DNA of 64,000 nucleotides from Bacteroidaceae bacterium (GTDB lineage Bacteria; Bacteroidota; Bacteroidia; Bacteroidales; Bacteroidaceae): NCBI GenBank assembly GCA_017448825.1, contig JAFSKR010000014.1, positions 1 to 64,000 of the forward strand, read 5' to 3'. Shown piece by piece: positions 46,993 to 56,686 of this stretch (position 1 is its first letter; each line of letters starts with the position of its first letter). The notes under the pieces were generated by a model. It saw only the letters and a program-made list of their open reading frames with translations, ran no database searches and was not told where the DNA came from. The position numbers and the translations under genes were made by a program.

Positions 46993-47730
46993 TCAAAAAT
47001 TGATGTTACCTTTGAAATAAGCCTCTATTTCGGAAGTCAACAAAGCATAGTCTCGGTCATAATCCTTGATGATACGCCCATGCTCCAACAGCGTGATGCG
47101 GGTACAGATGTCCAGCGTATGCGTCAGGTTGTGCGACGACACAATGATGGTCGCACGCTGCTCCTTACTGTAAGTCTCCAGTAGATACTTCATCGCCAAC
47201 TGCGAAGTTGGATCCAAAAAATTGAAAGGCTCATCCAGTATCAGCAGTTTCGGATAGTGAAGCATCGCACCGATGATGCCCACCTTCTGCTTGTTGCCCA
47301 TCGACAGATTCCGGATGAGCGTTTTCTGACCCAGCACCTCACCATTCATGAAACTGTCAAACTGCAGCAGACGGTCGTTCAGCACACTGTCCGAAATCCC
47401 CGACACCTTGGCGATAAAACGGAAATACTCCTCAGGCGTCAGATAGTCAATCAAGAAGCCCGTATCCACAAACGCACCTGTGAACGATTTCCAGTCCTCA
47501 CTCTTCGCCGTGTCACACGACACCAGCACATCATCCACCAGCCCGTCTATAGTCACACTCCCGCTGTCAGCATGGAGCAAATCCAAGATGATACGGAACA
47601 AGGTCGTCTTGCCTGCCCCGTTATTACCCACCAGACCGATAATCTCACCACTATGGATGCTGTATCGGTCTATGTCAAGTGCTCTCTTCTCACCGAAAGA
47701 TTTGGTTAGGTTTTCGATTGTTACATTCAT
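46993..47730 (-). CDS. ABC transporter ATP-binding protein
   Basis: 245 residues. Walker A GLVGNNGAGKTTL near 33, signature NLSMGNKQKVGI near 143, Walker B KLLILDEPFNFLD near 160, and the switch histidine in IVSSHNLTH. It is the ATPase of an exporter-type system. The permease is the gene just upstream, separated by 4 bp. The substrate is unknown; such DUF5687/ATPase pairs occur in many Bacteroidota. Confidence 0.93.
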   Translation of the reverse strand: MNVTIENLTKSFGEKRALDIDRYSIHSGEIIGLVGNNGAGKTTLFRIILDLLHADSGSVTIDGLVDDVLVSCDTAKSEDWKSFTGAFVDTGFLIDYLTPEEYFRFIAKVSGISDSVLNDRLLQFDSFMNGEVLGQKTLIRNLSMGNKQKVGIIGAMLHYPKLLILDEPFNFLDPTSQLAMKYLLETYSKEQRATIIVSSHNLTHTLDICTRITLLEHGRIIKDYDRDYALLTSEIEAYFKGNINF

Positions 47731-47734
47731 AAGC

Positions 47735-49243
47735 TTATCTCGAGTTTCTGAAGCCGTCCAAATTCTGGTAACGATGTTCCATAAACCTTTTATAAATGTT
47801 GCGCAACCACAACGGATGAAGCACCGTACCTATCAGACCCAAACTCATCATCACTGCAGAAGCAATTTGGTCATCAAACAAATCCACCAGTACATACATC
47901 ACCATCATCGGCAGAAACAGCGCAGCAGCCGACATCAGCATCTGCACCTTCGTATCACGCCCTGCCCTCGTCAACTTCTCGTTCAGGTGGATAGTGCTGT
48001 CATTATACACCGCCAACTGGAAAATGAAAGGAAACACCGCCCCCGACGTGAAGAACATACACCCCAACGCCATCAGCCACGTAATCTTACCCTCCAGTAT
48101 CGGCATCAGCGAAAACAGAAATGGAACAATCAAGATGAGACAGTGGAAATAATACTTCGCCTTCAGCAGGCTCAGTACCGTCTCCTTCCTCACCATCAAA
48201 CCGTCCATGTAATTCCCCTCCGCACACATGATGGTCGTCAGCGTCATCACACCCAGGCACGTAAAGCAATACACACAGATGAATATGCGCATGAAAGGAA
48301 CACCTTCATACACATCCGTAAAAGAAAACAGCACACACAACATCAGCATACAGATGACACCGCTCAAAAACTGCTTCCTCACCACCAAGTTCCGCATCGT
48401 CGATTTCAACTCCAACTTCAGATACTCACCCTTCACGCCCAACTTATCCAAAAACATCATGTTATTCGTCCTCACCTGCCTCACCATCTCACCCTTCGCA
48501 ATCTCCACATAGATAGCAGACTTCTGCAAATAATAATTCAACACATATAATGGCACCATCAGAGCCAGCACCACCAGCCAACTCAACGTATTCCCCATGC
48601 AGAAACCACGCATCAAGAGGATGCACCCCTGAAAAAGCCACTGATGCGTCACATCATGGAAAATTCCAAAATACGCCACACCCGCAAACAACAGCAATGG
48701 CACCAGATGAAACCACAGATTTCGATTAATCAGCGTGCGCCACAACAGATACCAATAACTATTCAGCACAAACATCAGCCACCACCCCAACAGAAAACCC
48801 ACGAACCCCCAAAAACCATAAAAATGAGGAATCGCCAAAAAGCCGAAAGGTACAAAGAAAAATGACCAAAACAGATTATACGGCTGCAACCCCATACGCA
48901 ACAGAAACGTGTTCAACAAAAACCTCGTCGGGATGTTCTGCAACTTATACTGCTTAATGTTCTGGGCAGGAGTCTCCTGCATAGCAAAACGAAGATAGAA
49001 ATCCAAAATTAGGAACCATATCATCCCACCATCCAACCAGTCGAATGATTCCAGTGCCGTATTCTCGAAAGCAAAATAGCAAGAAATACCCAAACCTATC
49101 AGATACACAGCCCAAAAGGCAATAAAGACATAACTAAATATCTTCATCGCCAAGTTCTTCTCAAACATCGGGTGCCGTCTGGCCTGCAACCGCTGATTGT
49201 GAGAAACCATTTTATACAACAACCTTGTTCTCGATATATCCAT
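47735..49243 (-). CDS. DUF5687 family membrane protein, ABC permease
   Basis: 502 residues from the ATG at 49243, with about ten to twelve hydrophobic segments. The N-terminus (RTRLLYKMVSHNQRLQARRHPMFEKNLAMKI) is amphipathic and basic, followed by the first helices from about 35. The sequence fits DUF5687, a group of ABC-2-like permeases in Bacteroidota. It is coupled to the ATPase gene behind it. The transported substrate is unknown. Confidence 0.8.
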   Translation of the reverse strand: MDISRTRLLYKMVSHNQRLQARRHPMFEKNLAMKIFSYVFIAFWAVYLIGLGISCYFAFENTALESFDWLDGGMIWFLILDFYLRFAMQETPAQNIKQYKLQNIPTRFLLNTFLLRMGLQPYNLFWSFFFVPFGFLAIPHFYGFWGFVGFLLGWWLMFVLNSYWYLLWRTLINRNLWFHLVPLLLFAGVAYFGIFHDVTHQWLFQGCILLMRGFCMGNTLSWLVVLALMVPLYVLNYYLQKSAIYVEIAKGEMVRQVRTNNMMFLDKLGVKGEYLKLELKSTMRNLVVRKQFLSGVICMLMLCVLFSFTDVYEGVPFMRIFICVYCFTCLGVMTLTTIMCAEGNYMDGLMVRKETVLSLLKAKYYFHCLILIVPFLFSLMPILEGKITWLMALGCMFFTSGAVFPFIFQLAVYNDSTIHLNEKLTRAGRDTKVQMLMSAAALFLPMMVMYVLVDLFDDQIASAVMMSLGLIGTVLHPLWLRNIYKRFMEHRYQNLDGFRNSR

Positions 49244-49257
49244 CACTTTCCGTTTCC

Positions 49258-49308
49258 ATTCCCCAAGTATTCTCCCCTCCGAAGAGAGAATATCCTTAAG
49301 GGGCTTCC
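49258..49308. repeat. CTCCCC/GGGG palindrome between the LolA-like and DUF5687 genes
   Basis: TATTCTCCCCTCCGAAGAGAG followed by TTAAGGGGCTTCCC. It belongs to the same loose family of purine/pyrimidine palindromes as those in truA, the helicase gene and ftsK. Confidence 0.4.
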
Positions 49309-49917
49309 CTACCTCAAATCCACCACTTCCGCATTCGGGTAATTCTTCTTGTTAAACCTAAACGTTGCATCCGTATATTTCTGATTCTTCACAAACGAAT
49401 TGCAACGAATCGTCGTCTCATTCCCCTTCGCAGACAGCATCTGGATGTAAGTCGGCTCATGACTGGACTTGTTCACCCGCACCACCACCTTCTGGTAGGC
49501 CGTCGCCCCGCTACCCGTCAGCACCACCTCATGCTCCTTTGCCGTGCTGCCACCCATCTTCGCCACATAGCCTTTCTTGTAGAACGTCAGAAACGCATAC
49601 GGATTCATCCTTGCCACCTCATCTGCCGAGGGAGTCGTCACATTCACCTCCTCATTCTTCTTCACATAACTCCACATCGTCTTCCCATCAAACCACGTAA
49701 TCGTACCGCCCAAGTTCACCACAAAACGCTGTCCTTGCAGTTTGATGTAACCCGTCGAAGACCCCGCCTCCGTCGTCATCGTGAAGCCAATCTTCACATT
49801 CCCAGACCCTTTCAGCGTGGCAGCAGTCTTGTCCAGCACCTTATTCGCATCTTGAGCCATCAACGTGCCGCACCAGCAGCACATGACAGCCACCCATAAA
49901 CACATAATTCTTTTCAT
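49309..49917 (-). CDS. LolA-like outer-membrane lipoprotein carrier protein
   Basis: 202 residues from the ATG at 49917. Signal peptide to LMAQ. The mature part has the LolA fold: ANKVLDKTAATLKGSGNVKIGFTM, YIKLQGQRFVVNLGGTITWFDGKTMWSYV, then NSFVKNQKYTDATFRFNKKNYP. LolA-type proteins carry lipoproteins across the periplasm or act as related chaperones. It follows ftsK on the same strand, a common order in Bacteroidales. Confidence 0.88.
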   Translation of the reverse strand: MKRIMCLWVAVMCCWCGTLMAQDANKVLDKTAATLKGSGNVKIGFTMTTEAGSSTGYIKLQGQRFVVNLGGTITWFDGKTMWSYVKKNEEVNVTTPSADEVARMNPYAFLTFYKKGYVAKMGGSTAKEHEVVLTGSGATAYQKVVVRVNKSSHEPTYIQMLSAKGNETTIRCNSFVKNQKYTDATFRFNKKNYPNAEVVDLR

Positions 49918-49969
49918 ACCCACTATTCTATTAATTATAATTTTTCATTTTTTACTCCCTCCCAACACC

Positions 49970-50055
49970 CCACATGGTCTCTTCCTCCAAGAGATGTCAG
50001 AAAGACAGAGAACCACTTCTCTCCCATTACAAGGGGAGAGTTGGAAGGAGAGGGT
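49970..50055. repeat. CTCTCCC/GGGGAGAG palindrome downstream of ftsK
   Basis: TTCTCTCCCATTACAAGGGGAG forms a short hairpin; the flanks also match the dispersed repeat family (GTCAGAAAGACAGAGA before it, GGAAGGAGAGGGT after it). It lies between ftsK and the LolA-like gene. Confidence 0.5.
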
Positions 50056-50060
50056 ATCTA

Positions 50061-52598
50061 TTATATATTATTCAATAAACTCTCCAACGTCATCGGATCC
50101 TTAATCAGCACCTCTCTTGGCTTTGCCCCAACCTGCGGACCCACCACACCCATCTTCTCCAACTGATCCATTATCTTGCCGGCTCTGTTATAGCCAATCG
50201 AGTAATTGCGCTGAATCATCGATGTCGAGCCACTCTGATTGTTCACCACAAACTTCGCTACGTCAGCAAACATCGGGTCAAGGTGTCCCTTATCCACCAT
50301 GCCCATACCACCGCCACCATCACCTTCAGCATCCTGCACTTCGGGCAGGAACATCGGATGCAGGAACGACTGCTGCGTGGAGATGAAATGGCAAATATCA
50401 TTTACCTCGGGCGTATCCACAAACGCACACTGCACACGCACAGGCTCAGCACCACTTAGATACAACATATCACCCTTGCCAATCAATTGGTTAGCACCGC
50501 TACGGTCAAGTATCACTCGAGAGTCCATCATCGAACTCACCTTAAACGCAATCCTTGTCGGGAAGTTCGCCTTGATGGCACCACTAATGATGCTCGCCTG
50601 GGGGCGCTGCGTGGCGATAATCATGTGGATGCCCACCGCACGAGCCAACTGCGCAATGCGGCAAATCGGCAGCTCCACCTCCTTCCCTGCCGTCATGATA
50701 AGGTCACCAAACTCATCCACAATCACTACGATGTACGGCATAAACTCATGCCCGTGCTCGGGGTTCAGCTTACGCTGCTTGAACATCTCGTTATACTCCT
50801 TGATGTTTCTCGCATGCGCTTTCTTCAACAAGTCATATCGGGTGTCCATCAATACACACAGAGAGTTTAGCGTCTTCACCACCTTCTGCACATCCGTGAT
50901 GATGCAGTCATCCTCCTCCTCCAGTCGCGCCAAGAAATGATTTTCTATCGGACTATAAATGCTGAACTCCACCTTCTTCGGGTCAACCATCACAATCTTC
51001 AGCTCAGCAGGATGCTTCTTGTACAGCAACGACGTCACTATCGCATTCAGTCCCACCGACTTGCCCTGTCCCGTGGCACCAGCCACCAACAAGTGCGGAG
51101 CCTTCGCCAAGTCAAAGAGGAATACCTCATTACTGATAGTCTTTCCCAACGCACACGGCAACTCCATCTTGCTCTCCTGATACGCCCTGCTGTTCAGCAC
51201 ACTCTCCATCGACACGATGCACTTCTTCTTGTTCGGCACCTCAATGCCAATCGTACCCTTCCCAGGAATAGGCGCAATAATACGGATGCCCTCGGCCGCC
51301 AGCGACAGTGCGATGTCATCCTCCAAATTTCTGATTTTCGAAATCCTCGTACCCTCGGCAGGCACAATCTCATACAGCGTAATCGTAGGGCCTATCGTCG
51401 CCTTGATGCTCTTGATTTCCACGCCAAACGTCTTCAACACCTCAATAATTCTGTTCTTATTCGCATTCTGCTCTGCCATATCAATCTGAGGACCCTCATC
51501 CGCAGCCTTACGCAACAATCCCAACGACGGGTACTTATAATGCTCCAAGTCCAGCTTCGGGTCATACGGCGTCTCGATGCTCCCCCGTTCTATCTTGCCA
51601 CTCCCCTCCTCCGTCTCTTTCAGCGTCACACCCATTGTCACACCACTCGTCCCGCCAGTCTCCACATCCTTCTTCGTCACATCATTTTCCTTCTCTACAA
51701 CCACACCATCCGAACTCTTCGGCACATCTCCCACCTCACCAAAATCAACTACCACTTCTCGGATTCCATCATCTTTTCCACCATGCATAGTAGCCTCCTT
51801 CACAGGAGAGGTGTCCGCCAGACGGAGAGGGTCTTCATCCCCCCCCTCCACGGGAGAGATATCCGTAGGACAGAGAGGGTCTTCCTCCTCCTTCTCCACG
51901 GGGGAGGTGCTATTCTGGGCAGAAAGGCTCTTCCTCCTCAAAAACTGCAATCTGAATACATTCCGTATAATCTCAATCGTTCGTGCGCTCACATAAATCA
52001 AGTAACACACCGCCGTCACCACCAGTACCAACATCAGTCCTGGCGTACCTCCCACCTGCGTCAGTGCCTTCACCGCATGAATGCCGTGGTTGCCGCCCAA
52101 CTTTACGAAACTTCCCTCAAAGTAAGGGAACAAATAGCCGAAAGCAGCCAGGAACACACTCACCCACAACATCAGCACCACCGACAAGATAAACTTGCGC
52201 ACCAGCGTAAATTTGAAAATACGCATCATCCGCAAGCCCAAAATCACCAAGAACGGCAACATGATGAACGATGCCAGACCCCACATATCGTTCAGGAAAA
52301 AATAAGCCACAAACGCCCCCCACGAACCACACATATTCTTATAGTGCAGCCCCGAGTTCATAGGGTCGCTCCCAGCCTCCAGCAGACTATAGTCATCAGC
52401 ACCCGTGAAGATATAGCTCACAAACGCCACCAGCATGAACAACGCCGCCATTACAAACACAAAACCGATGCCAAACGACACCATCTCCCAACGGCCGAAG
52501 CCCACGAAAAAGTCGCTCGCCGACAGCTTCTCCTGCTGGGCAGCCACATACTTCTTCGCGTCCTTCTTGTTCCTATGATTCTTATGTTTACTCGCCAT
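50061..52598 (-). CDS. ftsK: DNA translocase FtsK
   Basis: 845 residues. Four to five membrane helices (about 30-200), a variable linker (about 215-340), the RecA-like motor with Walker A GATGQGKS near 507 and Walker B YIVVIVDEFGDL, and a C-terminal winged-helix gamma domain (about 775-840, QRNYSIGYNRAGKIMDQLEKMG). It pumps chromosome termini through the closing septum and activates XerCD recombination at dif. The linker holds three tandem units of a palindromic repeat that read in frame as DPLxxxDxSPV blocks. Confidence 0.96.
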   Translation of the reverse strand: MASKHKNHRNKKDAKKYVAAQQEKLSASDFFVGFGRWEMVSFGIGFVFVMAALFMLVAFVSYIFTGADDYSLLEAGSDPMNSGLHYKNMCGSWGAFVAYFFLNDMWGLASFIMLPFLVILGLRMMRIFKFTLVRKFILSVVLMLWVSVFLAAFGYLFPYFEGSFVKLGGNHGIHAVKALTQVGGTPGLMLVLVVTAVCYLIYVSARTIEIIRNVFRLQFLRRKSLSAQNSTSPVEKEEEDPLCPTDISPVEGGDEDPLRLADTSPVKEATMHGGKDDGIREVVVDFGEVGDVPKSSDGVVVEKENDVTKKDVETGGTSGVTMGVTLKETEEGSGKIERGSIETPYDPKLDLEHYKYPSLGLLRKAADEGPQIDMAEQNANKNRIIEVLKTFGVEIKSIKATIGPTITLYEIVPAEGTRISKIRNLEDDIALSLAAEGIRIIAPIPGKGTIGIEVPNKKKCIVSMESVLNSRAYQESKMELPCALGKTISNEVFLFDLAKAPHLLVAGATGQGKSVGLNAIVTSLLYKKHPAELKIVMVDPKKVEFSIYSPIENHFLARLEEEDDCIITDVQKVVKTLNSLCVLMDTRYDLLKKAHARNIKEYNEMFKQRKLNPEHGHEFMPYIVVIVDEFGDLIMTAGKEVELPICRIAQLARAVGIHMIIATQRPQASIISGAIKANFPTRIAFKVSSMMDSRVILDRSGANQLIGKGDMLYLSGAEPVRVQCAFVDTPEVNDICHFISTQQSFLHPMFLPEVQDAEGDGGGGMGMVDKGHLDPMFADVAKFVVNNQSGSTSMIQRNYSIGYNRAGKIMDQLEKMGVVGPQVGAKPREVLIKDPMTLESLLNNI
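51797..51938. repeat. three tandem palindromic repeats inside ftsK
   Basis: Plus-strand units start near 51804, 51846 and 51896 and share GAGAGRTRTCCG and GACRGAGAGGGTCTTC. The coding strand gives repeats of about 15 residues: NSTSPVEKEEEDPLCP, TDISPVEGGDEDPLRL, ADTSPVKEA. The units match the palindromes in truA and the helicase gene. They fall in the disordered linker between membrane part and motor. Confidence 0.7.
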
Positions 52599-52652
52599 TC
52601 CTATTTTTTGTCAGTTGTCGTTTTATCAATCAGAAGAAAATCAATCATCATG

Positions 52653-52660
52653 CAAAGTTA
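52653..52660 (-). promoter_or_regulatory. -7 box of the ftsK promoter
   Basis: TAACTTTG on the minus strand, about 55 bp before the ftsK ATG. The upstream box is unclear. Confidence 0.5.
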
Positions 52661-52727
52661 CGTTTTTTTTCTGACACACCTACCATCTGCCACCACTTTT
52701 TTCATATCCCCCCATAGAATTCTCCCG

Positions 52728-53984
52728 TCACCTATCATGAGGTGACGCGAGGTATTTCTCTAAGGCACGCAGTTCCTTCCCCTTGTTGAGTTTGAAGTAA
52801 GCTTCCCGCAATCCCGAGAGCCAGAGGTCGGGCTGGTTTTCGGCAAAACGCCGGGCAGCCTCGTAAGCGGTGCGTGCCTGTTGGTAGAACTGGTTGACGG
52901 CTGCCTTCTGTGCCTTGTAGGCGGCAGTGGCGTTGGCAGTCGGTAGTGCGGCATAAGCATCGTGTGCCTGTTTCAGATGGATGCTGCCGATGGCTGCGAA
53001 GCTCTCGGCATCGTCGGCCTGTATCTCGACGCACTGCTGGAAGGAGTAGAGGGCTTCCTCCTGCTGCTGCATGAGGAGTTGCTCCTTACCGACCATATAC
53101 CAGTAGTCTCGCCTAAGGGGTTGGAGCTGGGTCATGCGCTGTGCTTTCTGCAGGGCCTGGTCGTAGCGGCCGAGGTCGTTGTAGTACCGGGTTAAAGTGA
53201 GGAAAAAGTATTCGTGGAGGGGATGTGTGTAGAATCCGTCCTCAAGCAGCCGAACCATCTCAGTGGTGTCGCCGAGTATGGCAGCTGACTTCGAGCCCAC
53301 CTCAAACAGTTGCGCCTCCACCGCTGTGTCGTGGAGAGCTTGTGGAAGGTAGCGCATCACGCCGTTATGACACTCGGCTGCATAGGCACTGAGGGTGGCT
53401 AGAACTGCCACTTCGGTCAGGTCGTCAGGGTCGGCGACGGTAGTGGGGGGGGAAGCAGTGAAGAGAGGGTGTTCCTTGGTACGTGCGTAGAGGTCAAGGT
53501 AGTGGAACGCCTGTGTGTATTCACCTCGTCGATAGTGCCACTTTCCTGCACCCACAAGGTTTTTCCTGTAGGGCATCAGGAGGGCTGCCACCGTGCTGCG
53601 CAAGCGTGATGTAGCTTTCTTACCTGTCGCCTGCCGAGCGAGCAGGTTGGTCTGTTCAACGCTGTCGCACTGCAAACCGGTGAGGAAGAGCTGACTGATA
53701 TAGGCGAAGTAGGTGGCGGTGTCAGGTTGCTGCTGTAGGTAGATTTTGCGGTTCTCGCTGCCGATGAGTTCACCGATGGCATCCATCTGGAGTCGGTAGA
53801 GCGTGGCATCAGCAGCTGCTTCAGGGTGTGACTGCATGGCATCGGCGATGAGCTGTCGTGCCTGTGCGAATCGCTTCTCCTTCATGCAGGTGCGATAAGA
53901 CTTGACAATGCTTGCCCGCCTGTAGGGTTGAGGCGGAGCAAGCATTGCCAACGTGTAGATGAGTATGCTAATTAATTGAACCAT
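52728..53984 (-). CDS. exported tetratricopeptide-repeat protein
   Basis: 418 residues with a hydrophobic start ([13 protein letters not shown]), probably a signal peptide. The remainder is almost fully helical, with TPR-like units such as [32 protein letters not shown] and [38 protein letters not shown]-type repeats. TPR proteins bind other proteins. Its start overlaps the end of the phosphorylase gene by 13 bases, so it is co-transcribed with glycogen metabolism. No specific function can be given. Confidence 0.75.
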   Translation of the reverse strand: MVQLISILIYTLAMLAPPQPYRRASIVKSYRTCMKEKRFAQARQLIADAMQSHPEAAADATLYRLQMDAIGELIGSENRKIYLQQQPDTATYFAYISQLFLTGLQCDSVEQTNLLARQATGKKATSRLRSTVAALLMPYRKNLVGAGKWHYRRGEYTQAFHYLDLYARTKEHPLFTASPPTTVADPDDLTEVAVLATLSAYAAECHNGVMRYLPQALHDTAVEAQLFEVGSKSAAILGDTTEMVRLLEDGFYTHPLHEYFFLTLTRYYNDLGRYDQALQKAQRMTQLQPLRRDYWYMVGKEQLLMQQQEEALYSFQQCVEIQADDAESFAAIGSIHLKQAHDAYAALPTANATAAYKAQKAAVNQFYQQARTAYEAARRFAENQPDLWLSGLREAYFKLNKGKELRALEKYLASPHDR

Positions 53985-56539
53985 TTCACATAGCAGAAGT
54001 CCTGACGGTGTGGCAGGTCAGCATTCTTCGGGTACATACGGTAGGCGACCCGGAAGCTGCCAGCGGTGGGGATGACGTGTGTGCCCTCGAAGGTGTAAAG
54101 GTTGCCCTCACGCTTGGTGACGGTGAGTGGCTCTACCTGCGAGATGTGATCCACTCCGTCTTCGTCACGGTAGAGGGTGACGAGTTCGAAGCCGATGGCA
54201 TCGTCGAGTCCCTGCTCGTCAATGACATACTTGAGGTGGTATTTCTTGCCCGAGAGCACGTCGCCCTTCAGCATCTCTTCTTCTTTATCGAAGGAGACAA
54301 CGTTGATGTTGTCCCATCGTGATGCGACGAGTTCCTTCCATGCAGCAATGTCTTTGGCCTTCTTGCAGTTGTCGGCGAAGAGCACCTTTGCACGCTTGGC
54401 AAGGGGTATGTAGAACTTAGTGAAGTAGTCATCAAGCTGCCGCTTCATGGTGTAGTGTGGCGCAATCTGTGCGATGGAGTTCTTGACGGTCTGAATCCAT
54501 CCCTCGCTGTAGCCCTTGGAGTTGCGAGCATAGTAAAGGGGCAATATCTCGTTCTCAAGGAGTGAATAGATGGTGGCGGCATCGAGCTGGTCTTGCTGCT
54601 CTTGGTTTTGGAAAGTGCGCTTCTCGGTGAGTGCCCATCCTGCGCCTTCACGATAGCCTTCGAGCCACCATCCGTCAAGCACGGAAAGGTTAACCACGCC
54701 GTTCATGAGACCCTTCTCGCCAGAGGTACCTGATGCCTCAAGCGGACGGGTAGGTGTGTTCATCCAGATGTCAACACCTGTAACGAGGCGGCGTGCGAGC
54801 TTCATGTCGTAGTTCTCGAGGAAGATGATCTTGCCGAGGAACTCGGGACGGCGTGAAATCTCGTAAATCTTCTTGATGAGCCCCTGGCCTGCGCCGTCGG
54901 CAGGGTGTGCCTTTCCTGCAAAGAGGAACTGAACGGGGTAATTGGGATTGTTGACAATCTTGGCGAGGCGGTCAAGGTCAGAGAAGAGGAGGTGAGCACG
55001 CTTGTAGGTGGCAAAGCGGCGGGCAAAGCCGATGGTGAGCGCATTGGGGTTAATTTTCTCGACGATGGAGACAATGCGTGAGGGGTCGCCCTGATGCTTG
55101 AGCCAGTCTTCCTTAAAGGCTTTCTTGATGTACTCAATTAACTTGGCCTTGAGGGTGAGGCGTGTGTTCCACACGTCCTGATCAGGCACGTTGTAGATAG
55201 CTTCCCAAATCTTCTCATTGGACTGGTCAGCAAGGAACGCCTCGTCGAACGACTTGCCATAGAGGTTTTTCCACTCTGAGGCAGTCCATGTAGGCATGTG
55301 GACACCGTTGGTGACGTAGCCAACGTTGGCGAGTTCCTCGGGGAAGTAACCTTTCCAAATGCCATTGAACATCTCACGCGACACCTTGCCGTGCAACCAG
55401 CTGACACCGTTGACCCACGTGGAGGTGTTGCAAGCGAAGGTGGACATACAGAAGCGTTCACCCTTGTCGTCGGGGTTCACTCGACCCATACCCATGAAGT
55501 CGTCCCAAGAGATGCCGAGACGGTCGTGGTACTGACCCATGTATTTTCCGAAGAGAGATTCATCGAAGTAATCATGACCCGCCGGCACAGGCGTATGAAC
55601 CGTATAGAGAGAGGTGGTGCGCACAAGTTCGAGGGCTTCGTTGAAGTTCATGCCCTGCTCAACGAACTGTGCCAGACGCTCCACGTTGGCAAGGGCAGCG
55701 TGACCCTCGTTACAATGGATGATGTCTTTCTTGATGCCGAGCTTGTTGAGCAGCAGGATTCCGCCAATACCGAGGAGAATTTCCTGCTTGAGGCGGTTCT
55801 CCCAGTCGCCACCGTAGAGGGCGTGGGTGATGCTGCGGTCGTACTCGGAGTTCATTTCGTTGTCAGTATCGAGCAGGTAGAGCTTGACACGTCCCACATT
55901 GACACGCCACACGAGGGCGTGCACGGTATAGTTGTTGTAAGGCACATCGATGACCACCTGATTGCCCTCGGCGTCAAGTTCACGCTCGATGGGCAGGGTT
56001 GGGAAGACTTGTGCCTCATAGTTGGCCACCTGCTGACCTTCCATGGAGAGAGTTTGGGTGAAGTAACCATAACGATAGAGGAAACCGACGGCACAGAAGT
56101 CGATGTTGGAGTCGGAAGCCTCTTTTACATAGTCGCCTGCAAGGATGCCCAAACCGCCTGAGTAAATCTTCAGCACGTGGCTGAGACCATACTCCATACA
56201 GAGGTATGCCACCGAGGGACGCTTCTTGTCGGGCTTGACCGACATATAGGTACGAAACTCTTTGTAGATATTGTTGATGCGCTCCACGATTTTCTTGTCG
56301 GATGCAATAGCTTCCAACTTCTCGTAGTTCATGCGGCCAAGGAAGAGGACAGGGTTCTGCTGCACATCGTGCCAGAGTTTGGTGTCCATATCGTTGAAGA
56401 TGTGACCCACTTCATTGTTCCAAGTCCACCACATATTGTGGGCTATTTCGTTCAGCGGCTGGAGGGCTGCCGGAACTGATGATCTAACACTAATCTCACG
56501 CCAATTGGGTGTGTTGGCGTTGCTTGCTTGAATTTTCAT
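53972..56539 (-). CDS. glgP: alpha-glucan (glycogen) phosphorylase
   Basis: Releases glucose 1-phosphate from glycogen or maltodextrins. 855 residues, the short type of GT35 phosphorylase. Seen: [23 protein letters not shown] near 115, [34 protein letters not shown], and [22 protein letters not shown] near 600, with the pyridoxal-phosphate lysine region. The N-terminal extension (about 1-100) with [12 protein letters not shown] is typical of the DUF3417-containing bacterial form. The glycogen synthase gene lies upstream on the same strand. Confidence 0.94.
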   Translation of the reverse strand: MKIQASNANTPNWREISVRSSVPAALQPLNEIAHNMWWTWNNEVGHIFNDMDTKLWHDVQQNPVLFLGRMNYEKLEAIASDKKIVERINNIYKEFRTYMSVKPDKKRPSVAYLCMEYGLSHVLKIYSGGLGILAGDYVKEASDSNIDFCAVGFLYRYGYFTQTLSMEGQQVANYEAQVFPTLPIERELDAEGNQVVIDVPYNNYTVHALVWRVNVGRVKLYLLDTDNEMNSEYDRSITHALYGGDWENRLKQEILLGIGGILLLNKLGIKKDIIHCNEGHAALANVERLAQFVEQGMNFNEALELVRTTSLYTVHTPVPAGHDYFDESLFGKYMGQYHDRLGISWDDFMGMGRVNPDDKGERFCMSTFACNTSTWVNGVSWLHGKVSREMFNGIWKGYFPEELANVGYVTNGVHMPTWTASEWKNLYGKSFDEAFLADQSNEKIWEAIYNVPDQDVWNTRLTLKAKLIEYIKKAFKEDWLKHQGDPSRIVSIVEKINPNALTIGFARRFATYKRAHLLFSDLDRLAKIVNNPNYPVQFLFAGKAHPADGAGQGLIKKIYEISRRPEFLGKIIFLENYDMKLARRLVTGVDIWMNTPTRPLEASGTSGEKGLMNGVVNLSVLDGWWLEGYREGAGWALTEKRTFQNQEQQDQLDAATIYSLLENEILPLYYARNSKGYSEGWIQTVKNSIAQIAPHYTMKRQLDDYFTKFYIPLAKRAKVLFADNCKKAKDIAAWKELVASRWDNINVVSFDKEEEMLKGDVLSGKKYHLKYVIDEQGLDDAIGFELVTLYRDEDGVDHISQVEPLTVTKREGNLYTFEGTHVIPTAGSFRVAYRMYPKNADLPHRQDFCYVKWFN

Positions 56540-56608
56540 AATCTATTGATTTGAGTTATTATGATGTTCTTTTTTTGTATCTCTCTTTCTCTTTTTTCTG
56601 CTGTTGCA

Positions 56609-56616
56609 CAAATGTA
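56609..56616 (-). promoter_or_regulatory. -7 box of the phosphorylase gene
   Basis: TACATTTG on the minus strand, 70 bp before the glgP ATG. The 147-bp gap to the synthase gene holds nothing else. Confidence 0.4.
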
Positions 56617-56686
56617 TTCTTTCACCTTTCTTGAACTTCCTTCCATTCGTCTTTCCTTATATATATATAAGATGTGTCATGCAGCA

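Noticed and set aside
50937-52745. 602-codon open frame antisense to ftsK
   Set aside because: Extremely rich in Arg, His and Gln, a typical shadow of a GC-skewed coding strand; ftsK motifs are intact on the other strand.
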